Below, piece by piece: positions 18,913 through 28,161 of a stretch of DNA of 64,000 bases. A program made the translations under genes and the position numbers. The stretch lies in NCBI RefSeq assembly GCF_024746815.1, contig NZ_CP080528.1, positions 744,001 to 808,000 on the forward strand. The letters run 5' to 3'. Source of the stretch: Mesorhizobium sp. AR07 (GTDB lineage Bacteria > Pseudomonadota > Alphaproteobacteria > Rhizobiales > Rhizobiaceae). The notes under the pieces were generated by a model that searched no databases, was not told the origin of the DNA, and saw only the letters and a program-made list of their open reading frames with translations. The stretch's first letter is position 1, and each line of letters starts with the position of its first letter.

Positions 18913-19728
18913 TTACGGTTTGATAATTCCCATGTTTATCGCCGCTATAGCGGCTACCGTCCTGCTAGCAACATCTAACTTTTTCTTGACATTCTTTATA
19001 TGGAAATTGACGGTATTTACCGATATTCCTAAAATCTTGCCTATTTCCCAGGATGATTTCCCTCTCGCTGTCCATAGAATGCACTCTTTTTCTCTTGGGG
19101 AAAGGTCATGAGAGTCCTTAGGGCGACTCGATTTGGCGAAATTCGCGACCCTCAGATGGAAATGTAAAGCGGCCAGTTGTAAGTAGGTGATCGTCCTATT
19201 TTCAACTTCGCGGTCCCAAGGTTGAGCAAAACTCATAACTGCAACACTGTCATCGGGGCCATGTAATGGAACGCTAATGCCTGACCTTAAGCCAAACGTC
19301 GCAGCCTCGTCGAAAACGCGCCGTTCATCTTCGGTCGTGTTTGCGTCGTTGTAGACATCGCTCCATCGAAATGCGCTTGCCCGCTGGCGACTCGTCTTGA
19401 TGATAGGGTCTATTCTGTCATAACCCATTTGAAAATAGCGCTCTCGCCATTCATCAGGATAATTCAACATGCCCACCGTTTCGCGGCTCACCGGCTTTTG
19501 ACGGGGTATAAGAGAGCTATAGGCGATCCAAGGACAACTGAAATTCAGGGCAAATGCCGATAACAGGTTAAACAACTGCCTGGATTGAACAATCCTATCA
19601 GTCTGGTCGAGAAATCGGTCGAAATCGACCGCCTCCCCAGTTGCTTGCGGGACCAAAGAAAACTGGTCGGATACCCTGGTTGTCTGCTCTCGAAGTTGGG
19701 AGACCGCGGTCATCGGCGGGCGTTCCAT
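18913..19728 (-). CDS. LuxR-family regulator with autoinducer-binding domain
   Basis: A 271-residue quorum-sensing-type regulator. The N-terminal autoinducer-binding domain keeps its hallmark spacing in YPDEWRERYFQMGYDRIDP (tryptophan, tyrosine and Asp-Pro of the acyl-homoserine lactone pocket), followed by FRWSDV and GLRSGISVPLHG. The C-terminal LuxR helix-turn-helix runs from LSPREKECILWTARGKSSWE through ISVNTVNFHIKNV. The start at 19728 follows a GGAG site; 19713 and an upstream codon are alternatives. No luxI-type synthase lies in the window and both sides are insertion-sequence debris, so it looks like an orphan receptor. It could control symbiosis-element transfer or plant-signal responses, but targets cannot be read here. 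Confidence 0.88.
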   Translation of the reverse strand: MERPPMTAVSQLREQTTRVSDQFSLVPQATGEAVDFDRFLDQTDRIVQSRQLFNLLSAFALNFSCPWIAYSSLIPRQKPVSRETVGMLNYPDEWRERYFQMGYDRIDPIIKTSRQRASAFRWSDVYNDANTTEDERRVFDEAATFGLRSGISVPLHGPDDSVAVMSFAQPWDREVENRTITYLQLAALHFHLRVANFAKSSRPKDSHDLSPREKECILWTARGKSSWEIGKILGISVNTVNFHIKNVKKKLDVASRTVAAIAAINMGIIKP

Positions 19729-19779
19729 AGTCTCTGCTCCGCAGCCATTTGCGACGGATATTTCTCGTTGGTGCACAGG

Positions 19780-20284
19780 TGCAAAAGGCTACCGGCTGCT
19801 AGGCTCTCCGCGCCGTCATCGGCGGACCGGCATCGCCCAACACTACCACGCCCTCGCAGGGCACAAAGTTATTTCGCGTGAAGCTTAAGTTGCACTAACG
19901 TTTCCGGAGGGTAACATTGTGCGTGTTTTGCCAGCTGCATTGTTTCACAGCTGACTTCGCACCTCATACTGCCTCGGTTAATCGGGATGCCACCGCTAGC
20001 GCTCCTCCCGATTACGCCATGCACATCGCGAAACGTACTTCGATCAAGTCGACTGCTAACGTGACGCCGGGCAGATTTGTCTCGGCCGGTCCGCATGATG
20101 GATCTGCTCAAGCACAATCTGTGAGTATGGCGTCCAGCGACCGGTCGGCCCACAGTTGTGCTCCTTTGTTATTTGGGGTCGCGACGGTTGAAAGGGTACA
20201 GCGACAACCAAGCCCTGCCGCCGTTCAACCGTTCGAATTAGAATAGACGGCAGGCGAAAAGACGATCTTTCGGCGGCCAAGTCG
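19780..20284. other. No recognisable gene
   Basis: Upstream region of the LuxR-type gene. No open frame with a known motif and no luxI-type gene were found. It may hold the regulator's promoter; no clear dyad operator was identified. Confidence 0.4.
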
Positions 20285-20966
20285 GCTTTGAAGAGTTTCC
20301 TTTTGCGGCACGGTCGACGGTTCAACGGGAAAGCGATCTGGGGCAAGGCTCATTGGGGCTGGCTGTCGGAACAGAAGTTTGCCTTTCCGCACCAGCAATT
20401 CGTCTTCGAGGAATACAAGCGGCGCATTCACGATCTGATGGACCGTTGCGACCGGCTAGACGACGTTTTGAAGGAGGCCGTCTCAGGCTGGGTGCTGGGT
20501 CCTTTGGTCCATGCACTTCAGGCTTTGCGAGGTGTGAAGCTGACGGCTGCCGTCACCCTGTTTGCGAAGATCGGCGATCTGCATCGGCTCGACCAGCCCC
20601 AAACAACTGATGGCATGGCTTGGCCTGGTGCCGGCCGAGCATTCCAGCGGCAAGAGGATCAAGCGCGGCGAGATCACCCGAACCGGGAATGCGGCAGCCC
20701 GGACGATGCTGATTGAATCGGCGTGGCATTACCGCTTCCCTGCCCGCGAGGGGCGAAGCCTGATAGACCGGAATGCCGAGCTACCGGAGCATCTCAAAGC
20801 CATTGCCTGGAAGGCGCAGGTTCGCCTTTGCGCCAAGTTCCGAAGACTTGCCGCGTCCGGAAAGCAGACAGTCAAGGTCGTGGCGGCCGTCGCACGTGAG
20901 CTTGCCGGTTTCGTTTGGGATATTGCTCGGCATACACCGCCGGTCGCCATCGAAACACGGCGGTAG
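20285..20966 (+). pseudogene. IS110-family transposase, truncated and frameshifted
   Basis: The sequence encodes LKSFLLRHGRRF and WLSEQKFAFPHQQFVFEEYK. After a frameshift at about 20605 it continues with QLMAWLGLVPAEHSSGKRIK, RGEITRTGNAAARTMLIESA and a C-terminal tail to TAG at 20966. This is the second half of an IS110/IS116-type transposase; the N-terminal DEDD half is absent. Confidence 0.85.
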
Positions 20967-21408
20967 CGCGCAGGGCGAAGCTGGTCGGGGTTGCAATTCG
21001 GACCGCACGGCTTTCAGGCACAACAGGAGTGAAGGCAACTGGAAACAGACATTGGACTTGGCTGGCGTGCTGCGCGGTCAGATTGACGTTGGATAATCCT
21101 CGATACGGCGCGGGGGCAGATTTAGTCGATGCCCGCTCAAGGAGGAAGGTCCACGACGGAAAAGGGTCGTGCGGTAGCCAATCCGCGAATAGGTGCTTGA
21201 TCTCTCGTCGTCAGGCAACAGTCGCGCAGCACACCTGCCAAGTCCCCATCTTGCAACGGCATCAGGTTTGGTGCCAGAATAACTTTGTGCACATTCAGTC
21301 GTGATCGTCATAGGAGCGCCGTAGCGAGCGAGCGGCTTTGCGGCAGTCATCGATGTTCCCCAGTAAGGTCGGGTTGCTGACACCAACCTGATTCGAAGGA
21401 GCCACCGA

Positions 21409-22509
21409 TGACCGACGATATGATGAACCTGCGCGCGCTCGTGGAGAAGACCCTGATTGCGATCTCCTGCGCGAGATGATCGGCTTTGCCGCCGAGCGGC
21501 TGATGGAGCTGGAGGTGGGGGCTGTCACCGGCGCTGCCCATGGCGAGAAGAACCCGCTGCGGCTGGCCCAGCGTAACGGTTACCGCGACAGGGACTGGGA
21601 GACGCGGGCCGGCACCGTAGAGCTGCGCATCCCCAAGCTCAGGAAGGGCTCCTACTTTCCGGGCTTCCTCGAACCGCGGCGCATGGCGGAGAAGGCGCTG
21701 ACGGCCGTCATCCAGGAGGCCTACGTCCAGGGTATCTCGACCCGCTCGGTCGACGACCTGGTCAAGGCCATGGGCATGAGCGGCATCTCCAAGAGCCAGG
21801 TCAGCCGGCTGTGCGAAGAGATCGACGGCAAGGTCAAAGCGTTCCTTGAAAGACCCATCGAGGGCGGCTGGCCATACTTGTGGATCGATGCCACCTACCT
21901 CAAGGTGCGCCGCGGCGGACGCATCGTCTCGGTCGCCGTCATCATCGCTGTCGGCGTCAACGCGGACGGCCGGCGCGAGGTGCTGGGCATGGAGGTCGGC
22001 ACGTCTGAGGCCGAGCCGATCCGGACGGAGTTTTTGCGCAAGCTGACCCGCCGCGGCCTCAGGGGCGTCAAGCTCGTCGTCTCCGATGCCCATGAAGGCA
22101 TCAAGGCGGCCGTCACCAAGGTGCTGTGCGCGACATGGCAGCGCTGCCGGGTCCACTTCATGAGGAACGTGCTGGCGCATGCCGGCAAGAGCGGGCGCCG
22201 TGTCGTCTCCGCCTTCATCGCCACCGCGTTTGCCCAGGAGACGCCAGAAGCCGCCAGCACCCAATGGCGTGCCGTCGCCGACCAGATCCGGCCGAAGGTG
22301 CCCAAGCTCGCCGCCATCATGGACGACGCCGAGCCCGACGTGCTGGCCTACATGACCTTCCCCAGGGAGCACCGCGCCAAGCTGCATAGCACCAACCCGA
22401 TCGAGCGCCTCAACGGCGAGATCAAGCGGCGCACCGAGGTCGTCGGCATCTTCCCCAACGACGACGCCATCGTCCGCCTCGTCGGTGCGATCCTGCTCGA
22501 GCAGAACGA
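21409..22509 (+). pseudogene. IS256-family transposase, frameshifted and truncated
   Basis: The gene starts at ATG 21409 (MTDDMMNLRALVEKT) but a single missing base at about 21455 shifts the frame. The rest is open from about 21476 with LMELEVGAVTGAAHGEKNP, LWIDATYLKVRRGGRIVSV, KLVVSDAHEGIKAAVTKVLC and STNPIERLNGEIKRRTEVV. After LEQND at about 22509 the sequence departs from the family and the last 30 or so residues are missing. A stretch resembling that missing end, with LETISQMSDDPLISLSAVA, lies at 30.35-30.51 kb, so large insertions or rearrangement may have separated the two parts of one or two copies. Confidence 0.85.
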
Positions 22510-22670
22510 CGTGTATGGACCGCTCCCTGTTTGCAAGGCGAAATTGAACATAACGGCAGACACGGAGCTTGCGGTCGTGTATCCGGCCTGTTTATGCGAG
22601 CCGCTCGGCCGCAGGCCTTGATGGTATTCGCGGATCGGCGGCCAGACAAATGGACGAGCTCATCTGGCTC

Positions 22671-22749
22671 GCATCGAGCTTTGTGGACAATGCTGACGCG
22701 CGATGAGAAGTACCGCAAACCAATTGCTGCCACACCGTCTGCAGCATAA
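22671..22749 (+). pseudogene. IS110-family transposase C-terminal scrap
   Basis: A short frame ending in TAA encodes ALWTMLTRDEKYRKPIAA, the typical extreme C-terminus of IS110-family transposases. About 100 bases later, just left of the RIT element, APQYVKPYVK appears, which matches the segment before the catalytic region of the same family. Together they suggest that one or more IS110-type copies were broken here. Confidence 0.6.
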
Positions 22750-22906
22750 CAGCTTCAGCACTGTGCCGATGACCAGTGCTGGCTTGCGAGAGTAATCGAA
22801 TGTGATTCCAAACCGGTATGATCCGGGTTCGGCAAAGGCCCATGGAACGATGCGCCGCAATATGTCAAACCCTATGTGAAAATATGCTCACCTGACCATA
22901 TCCGAA

Positions 22907-22943
22907 CTAATCGTGAGGTCGCAGGAATGTGAAGGAACGCGTG
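22907..22943 (+). repeat. RIT terminal inverted repeat, left
   Basis: 37 bases that pair as an inverted repeat with 28125-28161 (one mismatch: GTGAGG here, GCGAGG in the other). The core is GGTCGCAGGAATGTGAAGGA. A second shorter shared block, CGCATTATTTC, lies further inside near 22990 and 28075. Confidence 0.85.
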
Positions 22944-22992
22944 CAGATTGGCTTATTTGTAACGTTTTCCGCTCACATTCCTTCGCATTATT

Positions 22993-23997
22993 TCAGAGGC
23001 TGTCGAGCCAGGCGAGCAAGCTCGCTTCCCGTTTCCATGATGGCGGATGAGTTGCCGTTGCCGGAACGCCGACCTGTTCCAGGGCCCTTCGCTTCGTTTC
23101 CAGATTGGCCTTCGCGTAGTGGTTAGTGGTGTCGAGGCTCACGTGGCCAAGCCAGCTGCGGATGACCGTGATATCGACGCCTGCCGAGACAAGGTGCACA
23201 GCGGTGGCGTGACGGAAGCTGTGTGGCGTCACATGCTTGGCTCGCAGTGATGGCACGGTTTCGGCTGCCGCTTTAACATAAGCCACAAGTTTGAACCGGA
23301 CGCCCGAGGCGCTGAGCGGCTCGCCGTAGCGGTTAACGAACATCCGCTCGTTTGGCGCTCGCGGCTGCCGCTCCAACAGCTTTTTCAGCAGCAGCGCGGT
23401 TTCTGGCCAGAGTGGGCAGATGCGCTCCTTACGGCCCTTGCCAAGGAGCCGCACGCAACCCGGGCTGTCGAACCGGATGACCTCGGGACACAGATCGAGC
23501 GCTTCCTGTATTCGTGCCCCGCTGTTGTAGAGGAACGACAGCAGCGCGTGATCGCGCATGCCTTCAAGGGTCGAGCGGCCTGGCTGGGCAAGGATCGCCG
23601 TCACTTCCGCCGGATCCAGATAACAGGGTTCCGATACCGGCGCCCGCTTGCTGGGGATGTGGAGGATTTCCACGCACTGGGCGATCGATGCAGGATCCCT
23701 GGTCGCCACGAAGTTGAAGAAGCTGCGGATCGCGGCAAGCCGACAGTTCCGCGAGCCGATCGTACAGCCGCGTTCTTGTTCGGCGTGCCTCAGGAACGCA
23801 GCAACGTCGCTGGCGGTCAGATCGACCAGCGTGATCATCGCAACCGTCTTTTTCGCGCGCTGTGCGACGAACCGCAGGAACAGCCGCCAGGTGTCGCGGT
23901 AGGATCGGACCGTGTGGACGGATGCGTTACGCTGCTCAACAAGCCATTCATAGAAGAACGCGCGCATCAGGTTCGGGAACGGGTTGGCCTTGCTCAT
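22993..23997 (-). CDS. Tyrosine recombinase, third of RIT trio
   Basis: A 334-residue phage-integrase-family recombinase with an N-terminal core-binding domain (RAFFYEWLVEQRNASVHTVR). The catalytic domain has NSGARIQEALDL (arginine I), the GKGRKERICPL lysine hairpin, HVTPHSFRHATAVHLVSAG (HxxR) and LGHVSLDTTNHYAKANLETK (histidine and tyrosine nucleophile), so all catalytic residues are present. Its ATG overlaps the stop of the second recombinase as ATGA. RIT recombinases act as a set to move the element; the roles of the individual members are not well defined. Confidence 0.9.
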   Translation of the reverse strand: MSKANPFPNLMRAFFYEWLVEQRNASVHTVRSYRDTWRLFLRFVAQRAKKTVAMITLVDLTASDVAAFLRHAEQERGCTIGSRNCRLAAIRSFFNFVATRDPASIAQCVEILHIPSKRAPVSEPCYLDPAEVTAILAQPGRSTLEGMRDHALLSFLYNSGARIQEALDLCPEVIRFDSPGCVRLLGKGRKERICPLWPETALLLKKLLERQPRAPNERMFVNRYGEPLSASGVRFKLVAYVKAAAETVPSLRAKHVTPHSFRHATAVHLVSAGVDITVIRSWLGHVSLDTTNHYAKANLETKRRALEQVGVPATATHPPSWKREASLLAWLDSL

Positions 23998-25364
23998 GAC
24001 CGCACCTCCTGCGCCAGGTTGAGGCATGGTGCGCCCACAGCCCTAAACCGCTCGTTGGCAAGATGCAGCAGATCCTGCGTGACAGTGATGTAGACCAGGG
24101 TCGAGTTGATATCCCGATGGCCGAGGTAGGTCGCGAGGAACGGTAGACGACCCTGCGGGTTGATGCCCACCCGATACCATTCCAGGATACGGTTCACGAC
24201 CATCGAGTGACGCAGGTCATGTAAGCGTGGCCCGGTTCGCCCGTGCTGTGGTTTCAATCCGGCGCGACGTATGACGGCAAGGAACAGCCAAGTGATCGCT
24301 TCTGGTGTGTAACGGCGGGTGCGGCCCGGCTCGTGCCAGAACAGGCCGGAGCGCGGATCCTGCGATGCGCCGGCACGGCGCCGTGCATGGATATAGGCCC
24401 GAAGCTCGATCATCACGCTGTCGGGCAATGGCAAGATCCTGGTTTTGAAGAACTTGGTTTGCCGAACCGTGATCGTATCACTGTGAAGATTGACATCGCC
24501 AATATCGAGACGGGCGAGTTCGCCCCGCCGCAGGCCCGCGCAATAGGCCAGCAACAGCATGGTGTAGATACTCAGCGGGCGAAGCGGTGCCCGTGGTGAC
24601 GGATAGGAACGAGCGATGTCGAGTATCTGCCGTACATCGGCGGGCGAGTAGATGTGGGGTTTACGCCAATGCTTGACTACTTCCTTCTGCGGTCTCGGGT
24701 CCGGTCGGCGCGGCGGGATCGATGGGTCCCGGTGGCGGAAGATTTTCGTGAGGATACGCCTGAGATTTTCACATTCAACAGCGTGATTGCTCGTGGCTTT
24801 CTCCGCTGCCCAATGTTCGAGCATTACCCCGATCGGTTGATCCTGAAGTGCCGGATTCCACTGCAGGAAGTAGTCGAACCTCAACAATCTCTCCGACTGC
24901 GAGGAGTATTTGTATCCCCGATTGCGCATCAGCGCGACGTGCTCAGCCATGACTTCTCCCAGCACGCTGCCGAAGGGCTGTGGTCGGCGCAATTGAGCAA
25001 AAGCCTTTTCCGGATTGCGCGACGCCAGAGCGCGCCAGACCGGCATGCACTGCTTGATATTGCACGCTTCGCGCAGGGCAGTGATGGGGTTGCGGTCAAT
25101 CGCCCCGACTTTCAGAAGGTGATCGAGGAACCGGTCAATGATGCGGGTACGGTGTAGCCGCGTCGTCGCTGCCCAGCATTCGGCCGATATCCGCAGCCAC
25201 GCGACCAGCACGTGCTGATCGAGTTTGCCGTGGCGCTCAACGACATCCTGGAAGCCGTTCAAGACCTGACGGTAGCAGGTTTGGCTTTTCATGCTGCGTA
25301 GATCAAGGCTCGCGAGATAGCGGCCAATGGTCGTGCGATCGCGATCGGGCCAACGAGCGGTCAT
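23994..25364 (-). CDS. Tyrosine recombinase, second of RIT trio
   Basis: A 456-residue tyrosine recombinase. The catalytic part has LLAYCAGLRRGELARLDIGD (arginine I), RQTKFFKTRILPLP, GPRLHDLRHSMVVNRILEW (HxxR) and ATYLGHRDINSTLVYITVTQ (histidine and tyrosine). A GGAGGT ribosome site lies at 25371-25376, between the ATG and the IS256 insertion at 25389, so translation signals survived. Its stop codon overlaps the start of the third recombinase. Before the insertion its start also overlapped the stop of the first recombinase. Transcription now has to cross the IS256-type element or start inside it. Confidence 0.9.
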   Translation of the reverse strand: MTARWPDRDRTTIGRYLASLDLRSMKSQTCYRQVLNGFQDVVERHGKLDQHVLVAWLRISAECWAATTRLHRTRIIDRFLDHLLKVGAIDRNPITALREACNIKQCMPVWRALASRNPEKAFAQLRRPQPFGSVLGEVMAEHVALMRNRGYKYSSQSERLLRFDYFLQWNPALQDQPIGVMLEHWAAEKATSNHAVECENLRRILTKIFRHRDPSIPPRRPDPRPQKEVVKHWRKPHIYSPADVRQILDIARSYPSPRAPLRPLSIYTMLLLAYCAGLRRGELARLDIGDVNLHSDTITVRQTKFFKTRILPLPDSVMIELRAYIHARRRAGASQDPRSGLFWHEPGRTRRYTPEAITWLFLAVIRRAGLKPQHGRTGPRLHDLRHSMVVNRILEWYRVGINPQGRLPFLATYLGHRDINSTLVYITVTQDLLHLANERFRAVGAPCLNLAQEVRS

Positions 25365-25388
25365 GCCGGCACCTCCGCGCCCGGCACG

Positions 25389-26815
25389 GGGATGTCCCGG
25401 TCATTGTTGAAATTCTGAAGGGGCGGCGTTGCTCGCCTCGAGCCTGTAGGCTCGGGGTGTCGATTCCACTGAGGAGAGCAACGCCATGAAAAGGAATATC
25501 ACATTGCCGACGGCTGCGGCGAGCGGAGCTTTGGAAGAAGCGTTCGCCGACGTTCAGGAGAGCTTCGAGAGGCTCTGCCTTGCGGCCGGAATGGAGGCGC
25601 TGGGCGCGATGATGGAGGCGGACGTCGAAGCAGCCTGCGGCCCGCGCCACGGCCGGGTTGAAGAGCGCGAGGCGCACCGCTGGGGCTCGACGCGCGGCCG
25701 GATCGGGTTTCACGGCGGCAAGGTCGCGGTCGAGCGTCCGCGGATCCGGACCGTCGATGGGCGGGAGATGGCACTGCCGAGCTGGGATCGCGCGATGTCG
25801 GAGGACTGGCTCGGCCGCTGGGCGATGAACCTGATGCTGATCAACGTCTCGACGCGGCGGTTCGGACGGGCGGTGCGACTTCCGGAAGGCGATGTGCCGG
25901 CGGGTCATGGCAGCGGCGTGTCGAAATCGGCTGCGTCGCGACGCTTCGTGGCCTTGTCGACGGAGAAGCTCGACGTCTTCATGAGCGCGGATCTGTCTGA
26001 TCTCGACCTCCTGGTCATCCAGATCGACGGGCTGCATGTGAGCGACGATCTCGTGCTCGTCGCCGCGATCGGCATTGACGGCAAAGGCGGCAAGCATCCT
26101 CTCGCGCTGGTCGAGGGCGCGACCGAGAACGCCGCCACCGTTCAGGCGCTTCTGGACAATCTCGTAGAACGTGGGCTCGATCCGGCGGTAGCGCGGTTGT
26201 TCATCGTCGACGGCGCCAAGGCGCTGTCCAAGGCGATCCGCGCGACTTTCGGCAAGGACAGCCTGATCCAGCGCTGCCAGATTCACAAGGCGCGCAACAT
26301 CATGGATAGGCTGCCCAAGCAGCTTCACGCCTCGACGCGCCGGGTGCTGCGCCAAGCCTGGGAGCTCGACGACGCCGGCAAGGCCGAGAAGCTCATCCGA
26401 AACCTCGCGCGTCGGCTCGACCAGGATCGGCCAGGCGTCGCGGCCAGCATCCTGGAAGGACTGGACGAGATCCTCACCGTCGTCCGGCTGAAGCTGCCCG
26501 TGCAGCTTCGCCGCTCGCTCGCCTGCACCAACATTGCCGAGAACATGATGGGCACGATCCGCCGCGTCACGCGCAACGTGAAGCGCTGGCGCAATAGCAA
26601 GATGGCCCTCAGATGGGTCGCAGCCGGCATGATCGAGGCCACCAAGGGCTTCCGCAAGCTCAAGGCTCACAAGCAGTTGCCGGTCCTGGGCGCTGCGCTG
26701 ATCGCCCATCAGCAGCGCCTCGCCGCAAAGCCCGTTGCTCCGGCATCGAGGGCTGCCTAACATGATATCGCGCAACGTCGCTCAGTCGAAGTTCAACAAG
26801 CTTCGGGACATCCCC
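25389..26815. mobile_element. IS256-family insertion sequence inside the RIT element
   Basis: A 1427-base element with imperfect inverted ends of about 40 bases (GGGGATGTCCC at the left, its complement at the right). It is flanked by the perfect 10-base direct repeat CGCCCGGCAC at 25379-25388 and 26816-26825. It lies exactly at the junction of the first and second RIT recombinase genes, in opposite orientation to them. The intact transposase and clean duplication point to a recent insertion. Confidence 0.92.
25486..26760 (+). CDS. IS256-family transposase, intact
   Basis: A 424-residue mutator-type transposase with the DDE surroundings in LLVIQIDGLHVSDDLVLVAA, ARLFIVDGAKALSKAIRATF and CTNIAENMMGTIRRVTRNV, and the conserved CQIHKARNIMDRLP before the second half. 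The ATG follows a GAGGAGAG ribosome site. Nothing in the sequence suggests inactivation. It belongs to a different subgroup from the two broken IS256-type transposases in this window. Confidence 0.93.
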   Translation: MKRNITLPTAAASGALEEAFADVQESFERLCLAAGMEALGAMMEADVEAACGPRHGRVEEREAHRWGSTRGRIGFHGGKVAVERPRIRTVDGREMALPSWDRAMSEDWLGRWAMNLMLINVSTRRFGRAVRLPEGDVPAGHGSGVSKSAASRRFVALSTEKLDVFMSADLSDLDLLVIQIDGLHVSDDLVLVAAIGIDGKGGKHPLALVEGATENAATVQALLDNLVERGLDPAVARLFIVDGAKALSKAIRATFGKDSLIQRCQIHKARNIMDRLPKQLHASTRRVLRQAWELDDAGKAEKLIRNLARRLDQDRPGVAASILEGLDEILTVVRLKLPVQLRRSLACTNIAENMMGTIRRVTRNVKRWRNSKMALRWVAAGMIEATKGFRKLKAHKQLPVLGAALIAHQQRLAAKPVAPASRAA

Positions 26816-28031
26816 CGCCCGGCACATCAAGCGCGATGGCCCTGAGATCCTCGGTGGCAAGCTTGAGGTAGGGGACCGTCGACGCGGTTGAGCGATGCCC
26901 CAACAGGTCGCCGATGACCTTTTGCGGAACTGACGCGCGCAGCATCTCGACCGCACGCGCATGACGGAAGATGTGTGGTCCACATTTGCCTGGCGGCTTG
27001 ATGCCGGCATGGCGGAGCCGTCGTCGGACCAGGCTGTATAGCTTCTCGAGCTTGCGATAGGGCGCGCGCGTGCGGATGAAGATTTCCCTGGCATCGGTCG
27101 CAGGCCGTCCGGAACGCAGATAAGCGAGCACGGCCTCGCCCACCGGATCCATCAGGGGCAGGAACGAGCAGGTTTGCGTCTTACTGTGACGGACACGGAT
27201 GGCTTCGGTCCGCCAATCGATGTCCTCGATCCGCAGGTTGCGGATTTCTCCAGCCCGCAGTCCATAGGTTGCAAGGATTTGCAAGATCGCATGGTCCCGC
27301 AGCCCCGCCGGCGTCTTGTCCGTCCTCGCGGTTTCCAGCACCGCGGCGATCTGGCCCCGCTCCAGGATCGAGGGCACCCCTTCATAGGCGTAGAGGAGTG
27401 GCGCGATGATATGTGGTGACTGGTCGGTCGCAATGTGGCCTGTCCTATGGAGATAACGCAACAACGAGCGAAGCCGCTCCGCTACAGCTTTCAGCGAGCA
27501 GCGCGTCAGCTTCAACGCTCGCAGGTCCATATAGCGGTCGATGTCGCCGATGCTCAGGTCCATCAGGCCTTCGACACCGCATCGTTCAAGTTGCCAGGCA
27601 AGGAAGTGTCGAGCCTCCCACAAGAACGCGTCGATGCTGGGCCGGCCAAAGCCCCGCTCCTCGTGAAGCCAGGTCTCGTATTCGTTGCAGATCGTAAATC
27701 GCAGTGCATCGGCGGCGCAGGTCGCTTTCGGGGCTGGTGGCCACTGCCCCTGCACAAGCCGAAGCAGCGCGTGAATGCCGGCGCACGGAATCTGGTGCCA
27801 GCGCGGACCAGGACGTCGACCACGACGCTGCCGGAACAGGGCGACCGAATCGCGCAGATATCGCTCCACTTGGGCTTCGGTCACATCCGTGACCAGGATA
27901 TTTCGCCGCGCAAGATGGTCGAGGAACCCGCGCGCATAAGCACAATAGTTTCCTACCACCACCGGGCTGTATTGTTGGCTGGTCAGTACGGCTTCGAGCT
28001 CGGTGATCAGTTCGCGATCGGATTTCGACAT
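26793..28031 (-). CDS. Tyrosine recombinase, first of RIT trio (altered C-terminus)
   Basis: A recombinase of 412 residues with an AGAGGAG ribosome site before ATG 28031. Catalytic motifs are ATYGLRAGEIRNLRIEDIDW (arginine I), RHSKTQTCSFLPL, GPHIFRHARAVEML (HxxR) and LGHRSTASTVPYLKLATEDL (histidine and tyrosine). The IS256 insertion changes the last residues. Joining the flanks through the duplicated bases predicts an original end DVPGAEVPA with its TGA overlapping the next gene's ATG, whereas the present end is DVPGGGCPEAC. The catalytic domain is intact, so the protein may still work. Confidence 0.9.
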   Translation of the reverse strand: MSKSDRELITELEAVLTSQQYSPVVVGNYCAYARGFLDHLARRNILVTDVTEAQVERYLRDSVALFRQRRGRRPGPRWHQIPCAGIHALLRLVQGQWPPAPKATCAADALRFTICNEYETWLHEERGFGRPSIDAFLWEARHFLAWQLERCGVEGLMDLSIGDIDRYMDLRALKLTRCSLKAVAERLRSLLRYLHRTGHIATDQSPHIIAPLLYAYEGVPSILERGQIAAVLETARTDKTPAGLRDHAILQILATYGLRAGEIRNLRIEDIDWRTEAIRVRHSKTQTCSFLPLMDPVGEAVLAYLRSGRPATDAREIFIRTRAPYRKLEKLYSLVRRRLRHAGIKPPGKCGPHIFRHARAVEMLRASVPQKVIGDLLGHRSTASTVPYLKLATEDLRAIALDVPGGGCPEAC

Positions 28032-28124
28032 CAATGGCTCCTCTGCTGGTCAAAAGACCGCAGAGGTTCGCCGGAAAATAATGCGGAGCAAATCCCTCGA
28101 CGAACGGCAGAATTGTGCGGATTT

Positions 28125-28161
28125 CACGCGTTCCTTCACATTCCTGCGACCTCGCGATTAG
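28125..28161 (-). repeat. RIT terminal inverted repeat, right
   Basis: Partner of 22907-22943. Read on the minus strand it gives the same CGCAGGAATGTGAAGGAACG core. It lies about 95 bases upstream of the first recombinase ATG, so it may overlap the promoter region of the trio. Confidence 0.85.

Larger units (their letters stand above)
22882..28160. mobile_element. RIT element (recombinase in trio)
   Basis: Three consecutive, co-directional tyrosine recombinase genes (26793-28031, 23994-25364, 22993-23997, read leftward) form a RIT element. The ends carry 37-base inverted repeats, 22907-22943 and 28125-28161, differing at one base. The left flank encodes APQYVKPYVK and the right flank VKRNNTDAADAEA, which are adjacent in IS110-type transposases, so the element went into an IS110-type gene. 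The exact outer ends are uncertain by about 25 bases on the left. An IS256-type element sits between the first two recombinase genes. Confidence 0.85.

Noticed and set aside
25303..26775. A 490-codon minus-strand frame across the IS256-type transposase
   Set aside because: It is antisense to an intact transposase and its residues show no family motif. The same holds for the minus-strand frame opposite the transposase at 21.4-22.4 kb.
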